Assembly (NCBI RefSeq): GCF_000252995.1
Contig: NC_015761.1
Span: 806,001-870,000 of the forward strand
Reading direction: 5' to 3'
From: Salmonella bongori NCTC 12419
GTDB taxonomy: Bacteria; Pseudomonadota; Gammaproteobacteria; Enterobacterales; Enterobacteriaceae
DNA: 64,000 nt
Positions 1 through 8,201 of the stretch are shown here, piece after piece. Position 1 is the stretch's first letter. The number at the start of each line of letters is the position of its first letter. The notes below the pieces were generated by a model. That model was not told the DNA's origin and ran no database searches. It saw nothing but the letters and a program-made list of their open reading frames with translations. Both the position numbers and the translations under genes were made by a program.

Positions 1-383
1 CCCAGTGCCAGTCCTGCTTCACGGAAACCTTTGTGAATCGACAGCACCGCGCCGCGGGTAATTTCCGCGATATAAGCGCCGGAATTGATCATGATCGTCA
101 CAACCGCCGCGCTAAACGGATCAATACGCAAATCATTAAATGCCATCGGCAGGGCAAAATAGATAAACATGACCTGGACAACGATGGGAGTGCCGCGAAT
201 GATTTCAATGAAAACCAGTGCGATGTGGTTGGCTATCCAGCCGCCAAATGTACGGGCAAATCCTGCCGCCAGTCCAATAACAAGGCCGCCCGCCAGACCG
301 AGGATCGAGATCCACAAGGTCATTTTAGCGCCCTCAATCAAAAGCGGAATGGCGGGCCAGATGGCGCTCCAGTCAAACTGCAT
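1..383 (-). CDS. glnP: Glutamine ABC transporter permease GlnP (partial, N-terminal part)
   Basis: Inner-membrane permease of the glutamine importer GlnHPQ. Translation from the ATG at 383 begins MQFDWSAIW and continues through hydrophobic segments typical of polar amino-acid permeases. Only the first ~127 residues are inside the window; the gene runs off the left edge and should be about 219 residues long. It follows glnH on the same strand, 176 bp downstream, the usual glnHPQ order. The intergenic gap contains a REP-like element. Identity is from recall of the E. coli protein. Confidence 0.95.
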   Translation of the reverse strand, partial: MQFDWSAIWPAIPLLIEGAKMTLWISILGLAGGLVIGLAAGFARTFGGWIANHIALVFIEIIRGTPIVVQVMFIYFALPMAFNDLRIDPFSAAVVTIMINSGAYIAEITRGAVLSIHKGFREAGLAL

Positions 384-462
384 ATGTCGTTCCTGTTACC
401 GTAGTATAAATAATCAAATGCTCCATCCGGTTCGCAGATGAAGCGAAAATCACAGGCTTGTT

Positions 463-490
463 GCCGGATAGCGACGCCATGCGTCTTATT
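463..490. repeat. REP-like element between glnH and glnP
   Basis: The stretch matches the enterobacterial REP head (GCCGGAT, then GCGACGCC and GCGTCTTA). REP elements sit between genes of an operon and can stabilise upstream mRNA, which would fit high glnH expression relative to glnP. That role is an inference here. Confidence 0.55.
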
Positions 491-559
491 TCTCCAGGAG
501 AGAATCTGTAGATCCGATAAACGGTCGTATTACCGACAACAAACCTGCGTCAGGCCGAT

Positions 560-1306
560 TTATTTAGGTTCTGTACCGAACCATTTTTTGTAGATTTCGT
601 TATAGGTGCCATTTTCACGCAATGTTTTCAGCGCGCCGTTGACTTTTTCGCGCAGTTCATCGCTGCCTTTCGGGAAGGCAATCCCGTATTGCTGTGCTTC
701 CAGTGATTCGCCTACTGGTTTGAACTGGCCGTTACCGGCGGTTTTGATAAAGTACAGGATGTTCGGCGTATCATGCAGAACAGCATCTGCGCGGTTGGTG
801 CCCAATTCCATATACGCATTATCAATGTTCGGGAACTGACGCAGATCTTTGGTTTTGATATTGGCTTTCGCATAGTCTACTGACCCGGTACCGCTCTTCA
901 CGGCAACGACTTTGCCATCCAGATCTTTGACGCTTTTAATGTCGTTATTGTTAGCTTTGACCATCACTAACAGACCACTTTTGTAGTAACCATCGGAAAA
1001 GTCGATCGCTTTTTTACGTTCATCAGTAATCGTAATACCTGCCAGAGCCAGATCGACATTCCTGGTTTGCAGCGCTGGAATGATGCCGCTGAAATCCATT
1101 GGCTTCAGGGTATAGTCCAGCTTCAGTTCTTTCGCGATGGCGGCCCATAGATCAACATCAAAGCCAACGTACTTGTCGCCCTGCTTAAATTCAAACGGGA
1201 CGAACGCCGTATCGGTTGCCACAACGAGTTTCTTATCCGCGGCGTGAGAAGACACGGCAAAAGCCAGGGTAAGTGCAGCCAGAGAAACTTTGAGTACAGA
1301 CTTCAT
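560..1306 (-). CDS. glnH: Glutamine-binding periplasmic protein GlnH
   Basis: Periplasmic solute receptor that delivers glutamine to the GlnP/GlnQ ABC importer. The 248-residue product starts MKSVLKVSLAAL, with a signal peptide of about 22 residues ending SSHA before ADKKLVVA. The mature part is a bacterial extracellular solute-binding family 3 protein. A GTG seven codons upstream is also open, but the ATG gives the family length and has AAGGA just upstream. It is first in the glnHPQ operon; the upstream region contains a sigma-54-like promoter and NtrC-like sites. Confidence 0.97.
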   Translation of the reverse strand: MKSVLKVSLAALTLAFAVSSHAADKKLVVATDTAFVPFEFKQGDKYVGFDVDLWAAIAKELKLDYTLKPMDFSGIIPALQTRNVDLALAGITITDERKKAIDFSDGYYKSGLLVMVKANNNDIKSVKDLDGKVVAVKSGTGSVDYAKANIKTKDLRQFPNIDNAYMELGTNRADAVLHDTPNILYFIKTAGNGQFKPVGESLEAQQYGIAFPKGSDELREKVNGALKTLRENGTYNEIYKKWFGTEPK

Positions 1307-1358
1307 AGCATTTCCTTTTCTATCCACGGGGCGATCCCCTGCGAGAACATTTAGCGTA

Positions 1359-1376
1359 ATGAAAAAATCATGCCAA
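1359..1376 (-). promoter_or_regulatory. Candidate sigma-54 promoter of glnH
   Basis: On the minus strand the sequence reads TTGGCATGATTTTTTCAT, which fits a -24 GG element with a weak -12 (TTTCA instead of TTGCA). It lies about 50 nt upstream of the glnH ATG. E. coli glnH is known to be transcribed from an NtrC-activated sigma-54 promoter. Coordinates may be off by one or two bases. Confidence 0.6.
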
Positions 1377-1419
1377 TTTTGTAACCTGTTGTTTTAACAG
1401 AAGCGTGAATCATTCCTGT

Positions 1420-1464
1420 GCACAATGAGTTGGGCAAAATCAGCATCCCGCACCAAATTGGGGC
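1420..1464. promoter_or_regulatory. Candidate NtrC (GlnG) binding sites upstream of glnH
   Basis: Two imperfect palindromes resemble the NtrC consensus GCACN9-10GTGC/GGGC. One is GCACAATGAGTTGGGC at about 1420-1435, the other GCACCAAATTGGGGC at about 1450-1464. Both lie upstream of the sigma-54-like element, as expected for nitrogen-limitation activation. The rest of the 471-bp glnH-dps gap (1307-1777) holds the dps terminator and no gene I can support. Confidence 0.5.
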
Positions 1465-1620
1465 GCTAATGTAGTGCATGAATAACAGCGTATAAACACC
1501 AGAACTATTTAGCGTAAAAATTGTTGCTAAAACAATCTTTAATTAACGATTGTGTGAGGTAATTATTACAAATTATTCACTTTTAAGGGCGGAGTGGATA
1601 AGAAGTGCGCACCATTTAAG

Positions 1621-1646
1621 TGCAAAACCCCTGCCGGGGCAGGGGT
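1621..1646 (-). terminator. Rho-independent terminator downstream of dps
   Basis: Read on the minus strand, a GC-rich stem (CCCCTGCC pairing with GGCAGGGG) is followed by TTTT. It is about 130 nt past the dps stop codon. Confidence 0.7.
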
Positions 1647-1777
1647 AAAAGGGATACTGATACTTCTATCGTATTTCAAGTGGCATAGTCGTTAAACTTT
1701 AGGCGAGCATCTGGCGAAGTTCCCTGCGGCGCATAGTTGCTTGCCTGCCACCTGGCATATTTCAGGGAGAAAAAGCG

Positions 1778-2281
1778 TTATTCGATATTAGATTCGATAA
1801 ACCACAAGAACTTATCCAGGTCGCGTGATGCGGCGGTAAAGATATCGGCAGTGTCTTCATCTTTTGCTTCGCCAATAGCTTTGCGAACATCATTAGCGAC
1901 TACAGCATAACGATCCGCCAACTCTTTCAGGTGATCCTGTACAGTGTGAATGTCCAGCGGGTAGCTCTTCAGCGGCGTTTTGCTGTTGATAACTTGAGTT
2001 GTACCTAACGCTACGCCGCCAAGCTGCACAGCGCGTTCAGCCATAGTGTCCAGATGATCGGTCAGTGCAGTGCGAAAGCCATCGAGCATCTCATGTACGG
2101 CAATAAAGTTAGCACCGCGCATGTTCCAGTGGGCCTGTTTTGTGATCAAAGACAGGTCAATGAACTGGATCACCTGACGATTAAGCAACTCCACTGTCGC
2201 TTTTTTATCGCTCTCTGATACATCGTTACGGGTATAAAGCAGATTAGACGCTTTTGTTTTTACCAGTTTAGCGGTACTCAT
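1778..2281 (-). CDS. dps: DNA-binding ferritin-like protein Dps
   Basis: Starvation/stress protein: a 12-mer that condenses DNA and oxidises and stores iron, detoxifying H2O2. The product has 167 residues, the same length as E. coli Dps. The lysine-bearing N-terminus (MSTAKLVKTKASN) mediates DNA contact. The inter-subunit ferroxidase ligands are visible as the His of AHWNMRG (about 51), the His and Asp of AVHEMLDGF (about 63 and 67) and the Asp of DHLDTMAERA (about 78). It is a single-gene unit with its own promoter (a TATACT -10 at about 2330-2335 on the minus strand) and terminator. Confidence 0.97.
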   Translation of the reverse strand: MSTAKLVKTKASNLLYTRNDVSESDKKATVELLNRQVIQFIDLSLITKQAHWNMRGANFIAVHEMLDGFRTALTDHLDTMAERAVQLGGVALGTTQVINSKTPLKSYPLDIHTVQDHLKELADRYAVVANDVRKAIGEAKDEDTADIFTAASRDLDKFLWFIESNIE

Positions 2282-2329
2282 AATCTCATATCCTCTTGAT
2301 GTTTGTGTCCCAGGTAATTAACGACACTA

Positions 2330-2335
2330 AGTATA
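2330..2335 (-). promoter_or_regulatory. -10 element of the dps promoter
   Basis: The minus strand reads GGTGCTATACTTAG about 50 nt upstream of the dps start; TATACT is a near-consensus -10 with the CTATACT form favoured by sigma-S. E. coli dps has the same arrangement and uses sigma-70 with OxyR or sigma-S. The remaining upstream gap to 2570 is AT-rich with no gene seen. Confidence 0.55.
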
Positions 2336-2570
2336 GCACCGGGTTTTCACTTTGCTTTTCTGAATTTACCTATCACTTTAATAGTGCGGATAAGGTTTAA
2401 TATTAATTATTTATATTAATCAGATGGTTATGAAAATGTGTTGTTGGGCGGGTAATAATTCTCATTTTAATGTAAAAATGAGAAAAATATGACGCAGTAA
2501 TAATGCGATAATAACCGAGTATAATGCGATGATATTCTGCATGATTATGCACATCATGCAGAATAAGAAA

Positions 2571-3458
2571 TTATTTTACGTCAATCTGTGTAATTTGCGG
2601 CTCGCGTCGAATCGTTAAGGTAGATCCCATAGAGGCGGCAATGATGGCACACAGGGCCATGATCTGTACGCCCGTAAGCGTTTCGCCCAAAAAAATCATC
2701 CCCGAAACGGCGGCAAGCGCGGGCTCCATGCTCATCAGCGTACCGAAAGTACGGGTGGGCAGACGCGTCAGCGCAATCATTTCCAGTGAATAAGGCAGCG
2801 CCGTAGAGAGCACCGCTACCGCTAACCCTAAGGGAAGAATTGACCAGTGCCATAGTGCGTCACCGGCCTGGACTGCACCAACAGGCACAAAAATAATCGC
2901 CGCAATCAACGAACCTACCGCGACCGTCGCCGGCCCATGCTCCGCGCCGGCCCGCTGGCCGGTAAGGATATAGACAGCCCAACAGGCGCCAGCGCCGAGC
3001 GCCAATGCAGCACCGGTCAGATCAACATGAGAGACATCTTGTCCTAACGGCAGCAGGAACCACAGGCCCAGCACCGCCAGGACTACCCAAATAAAATCTA
3101 CCGGTCGGCGGGATGAAAACAGCGCAACCGCAAGGGGGCCGGTAAATTCCAGCGCGACCGCAATACCCAATGGCACCGTCTGAATTGACAGGTAGAAAAG
3201 ATAGTTCATCCCGCCCAGCGACAGACCATAAAACAGTAAAGGCAGCCGTTGTTCTCTCGCAAACCGCAACCGCCAGGGTTTGAAAAAGGTCATCAGGATA
3301 AGCGTTCCCAGAGCCAGACGAAGCGCCGTTACGCCTGGTGCGCCAACAAGGGGAAACAATGATTTTGCCAGCGAAGCACCACTTTGAATAGAGGACATGG
3401 CAATGAGCAAGACCAAAATGGGCAACCAGACTGGTAGTTTACGTGTCGACCCCGGCAT
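2571..3458 (-). CDS. rhtA: Threonine/homoserine exporter RhtA (EamA/DMT family)
   Basis: Inner-membrane exporter of threonine and homoserine. The 295-residue product (start MPGSTRKLPVWLP) equals the E. coli length. It shows ten hydrophobic segments in two EamA repeats and the conserved stretches ASLAKSLFPLVGAPGVTALRL and LPTRTFGTLMSMEPALAA. The five-codon longer frame is not favoured, because this ATG matches the family start. It is transcribed alone, divergently from ompX. Confidence 0.95.
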   Translation of the reverse strand: MPGSTRKLPVWLPILVLLIAMSSIQSGASLAKSLFPLVGAPGVTALRLALGTLILMTFFKPWRLRFAREQRLPLLFYGLSLGGMNYLFYLSIQTVPLGIAVALEFTGPLAVALFSSRRPVDFIWVVLAVLGLWFLLPLGQDVSHVDLTGAALALGAGACWAVYILTGQRAGAEHGPATVAVGSLIAAIIFVPVGAVQAGDALWHWSILPLGLAVAVLSTALPYSLEMIALTRLPTRTFGTLMSMEPALAAVSGMIFLGETLTGVQIMALCAIIAASMGSTLTIRREPQITQIDVK

Positions 3459-3811
3459 CCTTTCTCCTGTCAAAAAATGTCAGTACGAGTAAAGGTGGCA
3501 GTGTAATGGAAATTCCCCGTGGCAGTTTAGGATTCGTTGAAAAAAAATTTCCAGGATTACATAAAATGGACTTAAATTGATGGATAAATAGGCTGATAGT
3601 TTAGGAATAATCTGGATGAATGTGTTGCGCCTGACGCGCATTATTGGTGCAATCAACCGGAAAAATGATGTTAATTGAATAAGATAGCGGGGTATGGAAA
3701 CGTTCTGTTACATGAAAGGCGCTCTTAGACACCGTGAATCGCAAAGAGTTTCCCATTAATTTTTGATATATTTAAAACTTAGGACTTACTTGAAGCACAT
3801 TTGAGGTGGTT
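3459..3811. other. Intergenic region rhtA-ompX
   Basis: 353 bp between divergent genes. It is AT-rich and must hold both promoters. An ompX -10-like stretch (GATATATTTAAAACTTAGG) lies at about 3766-3785. I see no small RNA or small ORF that I can support. Confidence 0.4.
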
Positions 3812-4327
3812 ATGAAAAAAATTGCATGTCTTTCAGCACTGGCCGCTGTTCTGGCTTTTTCCGCAGGTACTGCTGTAGCTGCTACTTCTACCGTTACGGG
3901 TGGCTACGCTCAGAGCGATGCGCAGGGCGTAGCGAATAAAATGAACGGTTTCAACCTGAAGTATCGTTACGAGCAGGATGACAACCCGCTGGGCGTAATC
4001 GGCTCCTTCACCTACACCGAAAAAGATCGTACTAACGGTGCGGGCGATTACAACAAAGGCCAGTACTACGGTATCACGGCTGGCCCGGCTTATCGTTTGA
4101 ACGATTGGGCGAGCATCTACGGTGTGGTCGGTGTGGGTTACGGTAAATTCCAGACGACTGACTACCCAACCTACAAACATGACACCAGCGATTATGGCTT
4201 CTCCTATGGCGCGGGTCTGCAGTTCAACCCGATGGAAAACGTTGCGCTGGACTTCTCTTATGAGCAGAGCCGTATTCGTAGCGTTGACGTAGGCACCTGG
4301 ATCGCTGGCGTGGGTTACCGCTTCTAA
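3812..4327 (+). CDS. ompX: Outer membrane protein OmpX
   Basis: Small eight-stranded beta-barrel of the Ail/Lom/OmpX family. The 171-residue precursor has a signal peptide of about 23 residues (MKKIACLSALAAVLAFSAGTA...) and ends in the BAM-recognition C-terminus GVGYRF with terminal Phe. Alternating hydrophobic strands such as NGFNLKYRYEQ and YGFSYGAGLQF are visible. The ATG at 3812 is used rather than an in-frame GTG two codons upstream, because GAGGTGG is placed correctly for it. A strong bidirectional terminator follows. Confidence 0.97.
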   Translation: MKKIACLSALAAVLAFSAGTAVAATSTVTGGYAQSDAQGVANKMNGFNLKYRYEQDDNPLGVIGSFTYTEKDRTNGAGDYNKGQYYGITAGPAYRLNDWASIYGVVGVGYGKFQTTDYPTYKHDTSDYGFSYGAGLQFNPMENVALDFSYEQSRIRSVDVGTWIAGVGYRF

Positions 4328-4344
4328 TCACTTCGGTGAAAATG

Positions 4345-4375
4345 AAAAATCCGCCTTTCGGGGCGGATTTTTTTT
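4345..4375 (+). terminator. Bidirectional terminator between ompX and opgE
   Basis: A-run, stem ATCCGCC-TTTC-GGGGCGGAT, then T8. It is placed 18 nt after the ompX stop and just before the convergent opgE stop, so it can serve both strands. Confidence 0.9.
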
Positions 4376-4388
4376 GCCTGGACGGGCG

Positions 4389-5969
4389 CTATTTTTTCGA
4401 AAAAATATCCGTACCCAGATGGTTATAGTCTACCTTCTGTAATTTGAAATTGGTGATATAAATAGGCCCGGCGTTCTGCTCTGAGATAAAGCGATAGCGG
4501 TTTTTGATCTCTTTAGCGCTAATCCCCGTCCACTGTGAGAAAAAGCTCAGGAAATCGTTCGCGGAACGGCGAGCTTTAATGATCCTGTGTGCTTTGTCGT
4601 TGCTGGATAACACCATAAATGGCACCTGGAAATTCTGCTGGAATTTGTCGTCATGCGCCAGATACTGCACTGCTTTGCCGCGCTCTTTAAACGCCAGCCC
4701 GTGGTCGGAAAAATAGACTAACGAAAAACTGTTGCCGCTATGACGAAGTTGCGTGTAGAGCTTGCGGAGCAAATCGTCGGTTTGCGTCATCGTATATAAA
4801 TAACAAGACGTTTCTTTCGACTGGACAAACGTCACGTATTTTCCCTGAGTACGGTCACAAGCCTGAGGATGTGAGCCCATCAAATGCAATACCATTAACT
4901 GCGGCTGCGTGCGTTCTGTGGCCAGTACCTGCGCCGTCATGGTTAACAGAGCGTCGTCGCGAGTGTTTTTATCCGCTTCAAAATCGCCATTTTTCAGAAA
5001 ATGTACCTCATCGGCGCGTTTGGCGATACTGGCGATCGCGGTGTCATATTCGCCGATTTTCCCCTGATTAGAAAACCACCATGTCTGAAAGCCGGCACGA
5101 TTGGCCAGAGTGATAACGTTATTCTGATATTGCGGTTTGTTATCTACCACGCGGTTTAATGTTAAGCCGAGCGATTTTTGCGTTGAACCGCTGGCGGCAA
5201 TGTAATCCATAAAGAAGTCACCGTTCACATGGCTGGCGAAGGGCGTGTTATCCCAGTGGCCACCGAAGGCGCCCATCGCGTCCCGCCTGGCGCTTTCTCC
5301 AATCACCACTACATAGATGTGGTATTTAGGTTTTACCGCGGTGACGGTCCAGCTATCCTTTAGGCTGGATAACTGCGCCATACGCTGCTGCTCTTCAATC
5401 ACCTCGGTATTATTAACGATAACGTCTTTTGCAAAGCGAAAGACCGGATAGCCGGTATCAATCACCTTAAAAACACCGCCCCAGGCCAGATTTTGTACCG
5501 GCGCGACAAAAAATGCCGCAACACTCACCAGCAAACACAGGCTATCTGCGCTATTCCAGCGCGATCTGGGCTCCTCTTTTTTGCGGCGAATGGCAATTAT
5601 GCCCAGTGCGCAAATGAAAAAGCCTGTCAGGTAGCTATACCACGGAAATAGGGTCAGGATTTCGGTCGACTCTTCTACATTGGTGGAATGTAGCGCCAGT
5701 AGCGTATTAAAATTCGGCGCGCCGTAAGCCTGACCAAACGGAAAATAGAAAGCAGCCACCAGCGAACAGATGCCGAGTAACGCTTTTTGTCCACGGGGCA
5801 GGTAGCGCCAGAGTAGCAGTAACAGGCAGGTAAACGCCGCGGTATAAAGCAGGCTAAAGGGGTAGCCAAGCGCGAGGTTAATCAGCAGGGACTGCAAAAA
5901 GTAGAGGCCCGCCCATGGGCTCATAGCCCGACGACGAGCGAGAAGGGAATCGATAAGGGTTAAATTCAT
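4389..5969 (-). CDS. opgE: Phosphoethanolamine transferase OpgE (formerly YbiP)
   Basis: Membrane enzyme of the EptA/CptA/OpgE family; in E. coli OpgE adds phosphoethanolamine to osmoregulated periplasmic glucans. The 526-residue product has about five N-terminal transmembrane segments (residues ~15-180), then a periplasmic alkaline-phosphatase/sulfatase-like domain. Active-site motifs are VVIGESARRDAMG (nucleophile loop, Ser where EptA has Thr), HLMGSHP and YFSDHGLAFKERG (metal-binding DHG). It is convergent with ompX and divergent from nothing close; 263 bp of featureless sequence (5970-6232) separates it from mntS. Confidence 0.9.
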   Translation of the reverse strand: MNLTLIDSLLARRRAMSPWAGLYFLQSLLINLALGYPFSLLYTAAFTCLLLLLWRYLPRGQKALLGICSLVAAFYFPFGQAYGAPNFNTLLALHSTNVEESTEILTLFPWYSYLTGFFICALGIIAIRRKKEEPRSRWNSADSLCLLVSVAAFFVAPVQNLAWGGVFKVIDTGYPVFRFAKDVIVNNTEVIEEQQRMAQLSSLKDSWTVTAVKPKYHIYVVVIGESARRDAMGAFGGHWDNTPFASHVNGDFFMDYIAASGSTQKSLGLTLNRVVDNKPQYQNNVITLANRAGFQTWWFSNQGKIGEYDTAIASIAKRADEVHFLKNGDFEADKNTRDDALLTMTAQVLATERTQPQLMVLHLMGSHPQACDRTQGKYVTFVQSKETSCYLYTMTQTDDLLRKLYTQLRHSGNSFSLVYFSDHGLAFKERGKAVQYLAHDDKFQQNFQVPFMVLSSNDKAHRIIKARRSANDFLSFFSQWTGISAKEIKNRYRFISEQNAGPIYITNFKLQKVDYNHLGTDIFSKK

Positions 5970-6232
5970 ATGCCACTATTGCAAAAACGCCATGTGCTAA
6001 CCCTGGCGCGAAGGGTCGTTACCTGCCTGATTATACATAAAAAAGCGTATCGGGTTCGCAACGGCGAGTCGCAAAATATTCAGGGCTGCCAGAAGATAGA
6101 GCGTGCGGGAACGAAGGTCAACCGCCGGGAAGGAAATGTTTTGCGAAGAGAATAGCAAAACCACAAAAAACAAGGGCAATGGGCGCTATTTCCTGAGGGA
6201 TACGACATGAAGCGGCGTACCGCGACGCCGCG

Positions 6233-6361
6233 TTATTTTGCTGACGGGGTATTCTGTTTTGGTTTGCCATTGATCATATCGCACACCATAGAAAGCAGCA
6301 TCAACCGGACTTTAAAGGGAGAGTGGCTAAACACGCGTATACACCTCTTAAACTCGTTCAT
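6233..6361 (-). CDS. mntS: Small protein MntS (42 residues)
   Basis: A 42-codon frame reads MNEFKRCIRVFSHSPFKVRL and continues to a TAA stop at 6233-6235. It matches the E. coli small protein MntS in length and sequence. AGGAGG lies 6 nt before the ATG, a very strong ribosome-binding site. MntS raises intracellular manganese availability, probably by inhibiting the exporter MntP; it is repressed by MntR with Mn2+. It is divergent from mntR, and an MntR-box-like palindrome sits in its upstream region. It is easily missed because of its size. Confidence 0.93.
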   Translation of the reverse strand: MNEFKRCIRVFSHSPFKVRLMLLSMVCDMINGKPKQNTPSAK

Positions 6362-6418
6362 ATAGACCTCCTGATGGCGTTATCCCATCGTTCCGTGAGG
6401 GATGTCTGTATTACATAC

Positions 6419-6440
6419 AGATATAGCACAGGCTATGTTT
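6419..6440. promoter_or_regulatory. MntR operator upstream of mntS
   Basis: The 22-bp palindrome has arms ATATAGC and GCTATGT around ACAG, close to the MntR box of mntH (ACATAGC, spacer, GCTATGT). It lies about 58 nt upstream of mntS on the mntR side, consistent with Mn-dependent repression of mntS. Confidence 0.75.
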
Positions 6441-6546
6441 TATAGCTATTGCTAAAACGTTAATTTTTTGTGCCAGGACAACTCTGGTTTACAATGAGCG
6501 CTCTGTCAGCTGACGCGGTAACGTGTCACAGAAACGAGGAAGCAAA

Positions 6547-7020
6547 ATGAGTCGTCGCGCAGGTACGCCAACAACAAAAAAAGTGACGCAATTGGTAAAC
6601 GTAGAAGAGCACGTTGAAGGGTTTCGTCAGGTCAGGGAAGCGCATCGCCGTGAGTTGATAGACGACTACGTTGAGCTGATTTCCGATTTAATTATCGAGG
6701 TAGGGGAAGCGCGTCAGGTGGATATGGCGGCGCGGCTTGGCGTTTCCCAGCCGACCGTGGCCAAAATGCTTAAGCGCCTGGCCTCCCTGGGATACATTCA
6801 AATGATCCCCTGGCGCGGTGTTTTTCTGACATCGGAAGGGGAAAAACTGGCGCAGGAAAGCCGTGAGCGGCATCAAATAGTCGAAAACTTTCTGCTGGTG
6901 TTAGGCGTAAGCCCGGAAATTGCGCGTCGCGATGCGGAAGGGATGGAACATCATGTCAGCCAGGAAACATTAGATGCCTTTTTGGCCTTTACGCAACAGT
7001 ATGGAACGCCTGGAGAATGA
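6547..7020 (+). CDS. mntR: Manganese-responsive transcriptional regulator MntR
   Basis: DtxR/MntR-family regulator, 157 residues. The start MSRRAGTPTTKK is chosen over a frame eight codons longer because it matches the E. coli start and has ACGAGGAAGC upstream. The winged helix-turn-helix is visible at about residues 45-80 (QVDMAARLGVSQPTVAKML), followed by the dimerisation and metal-binding helices with the HHVSQET motif. With Mn2+ it represses mntH and mntS. Its stop overlaps the ybiR start (ATGA), so the two are translationally coupled. Confidence 0.95.
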   Translation: MSRRAGTPTTKKVTQLVNVEEHVEGFRQVREAHRRELIDDYVELISDLIIEVGEARQVDMAARLGVSQPTVAKMLKRLASLGYIQMIPWRGVFLTSEGEKLAQESRERHQIVENFLLVLGVSPEIARRDAEGMEHHVSQETLDAFLAFTQQYGTPGE

Positions 7021-8129
7021 AGCTGGCTTTTTTACGGGCATTGCGCCGCGATCGTTTTTTTCAACTGTTGATCATTGTTGGCATGGCGTTAAGCCTGTTT
7101 GTTCCTTTTACGCCTCGCGCCTGGCCTGACGCGATCGACTGGCATACCATTATCACGCTGAGTGGTTTAATGCTGCTCACCAAAGGCGTTGAGTTAAGCG
7201 GCTATTTTGATGTGCTGGGACGCAAGATGACGCGCCGTTTTACTACCGAGCGGCAGTTGGCGATGTTCATGGTACTGGCTGCGGCGGCGCTGTCGACCTT
7301 CCTGACAAACGATGTCGCGCTGTTTATCGTGGTGCCACTGACGATGACATTGAAAAAACTGTGCGCCATCCCGATCAACCGGTTGATCATTTTTGAAGCG
7401 CTGGCGGTGAACGCCGGTTCGCTGCTGACGCCTGTCGGCAATCCGCAAAACATTCTGTTGTGGGGACGATCTGGCTTAACATTTGCTGAATTTAGCGAAC
7501 AAATGGCGCCGCTTGCCGTCATGATGATGTTAACCCTACTCCTCCTGTGCTGGTTTTGTTTTCCGGGGCGAGTGTTACAGTACCATACCGGCACGCGTTC
7601 GCCGCAGTGGCAGCCCCGTCTGGTGTGGAGTTGTCTGGGATTATATCTCGTTTTTCTTACCGCGCTGGAATTCAGACAAGAGTTATGGGGGCTGATATTT
7701 GTGGCGGCCGGGTTTATCGTGCTGGCGCGCAAAGTGATCGTTAGCGTGGACTGGACGCTGTTGCTGGTGTTTATGGCGATGTTTATTGATGTACATCTGC
7801 TGACGCAACTGCCCGCCCTTCAGGGGGTTTTCAACCAGGTTGGTACGCTGTCTCAGCCAGGGCTTTGGCTCACTGCTATAGGCCTGTCGCAAATTATCAG
7901 TAATGTACCCAGTACCATTTTACTGCTGAACTATGTGCCCGCGTCGATACTTCTGGCATGGGCGGTGAATATTGGCGGTTTTGGCCTGCTGCCGGGGTCG
8001 CTGGCAAATCTCATTGCGTTACGGATGGCAAACGATCGCCGAATCTGGTGGCGATTTCACCTTTATTCGTTGCCAATGCTGGTTTGGGCTGCGCTGGTGG
8101 GGTATGGATTATTACAACTGATATCGTGA
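7017..8129 (+). CDS. ybiR: Putative inner-membrane transporter YbiR (ArsB/NhaD superfamily)
   Basis: A 370-residue polytopic membrane protein with roughly ten hydrophobic segments. It has the anion-permease-like motif FLTNDVALFIVVPLT at about residues 95-110 and a second related half (SNVPSTILLLNYVP). Substrate is unknown. Its start codon overlaps the mntR stop by 4 nt, so it is co-transcribed with mntR; a link to metal homeostasis is an inference from that arrangement only. Confidence 0.85.
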   Translation: MKLAFLRALRRDRFFQLLIIVGMALSLFVPFTPRAWPDAIDWHTIITLSGLMLLTKGVELSGYFDVLGRKMTRRFTTERQLAMFMVLAAAALSTFLTNDVALFIVVPLTMTLKKLCAIPINRLIIFEALAVNAGSLLTPVGNPQNILLWGRSGLTFAEFSEQMAPLAVMMMLTLLLLCWFCFPGRVLQYHTGTRSPQWQPRLVWSCLGLYLVFLTALEFRQELWGLIFVAAGFIVLARKVIVSVDWTLLLVFMAMFIDVHLLTQLPALQGVFNQVGTLSQPGLWLTAIGLSQIISNVPSTILLLNYVPASILLAWAVNIGGFGLLPGSLANLIALRMANDRRIWWRFHLYSLPMLVWAALVGYGLLQLIS

Positions 8130-8130
8130 G

Positions 8131-8160
8131 AGAAGCCCGACCGTGTTTATCGGGTTTGGT
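8131..8160 (+). terminator. Candidate terminator after ybiR
   Basis: AAGCCCGA and TCGGGTTT form an 8-bp stem with a 9-nt loop directly after the ybiR stop. The T-run is short, so termination strength is uncertain. It also lies downstream of the convergent ldtB. Confidence 0.45.
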
Positions 8161-8201
8161 AGGCCGGGGATGGCAGTAGCCCTCGCCCGGCGCTAAGCTT
8201 A

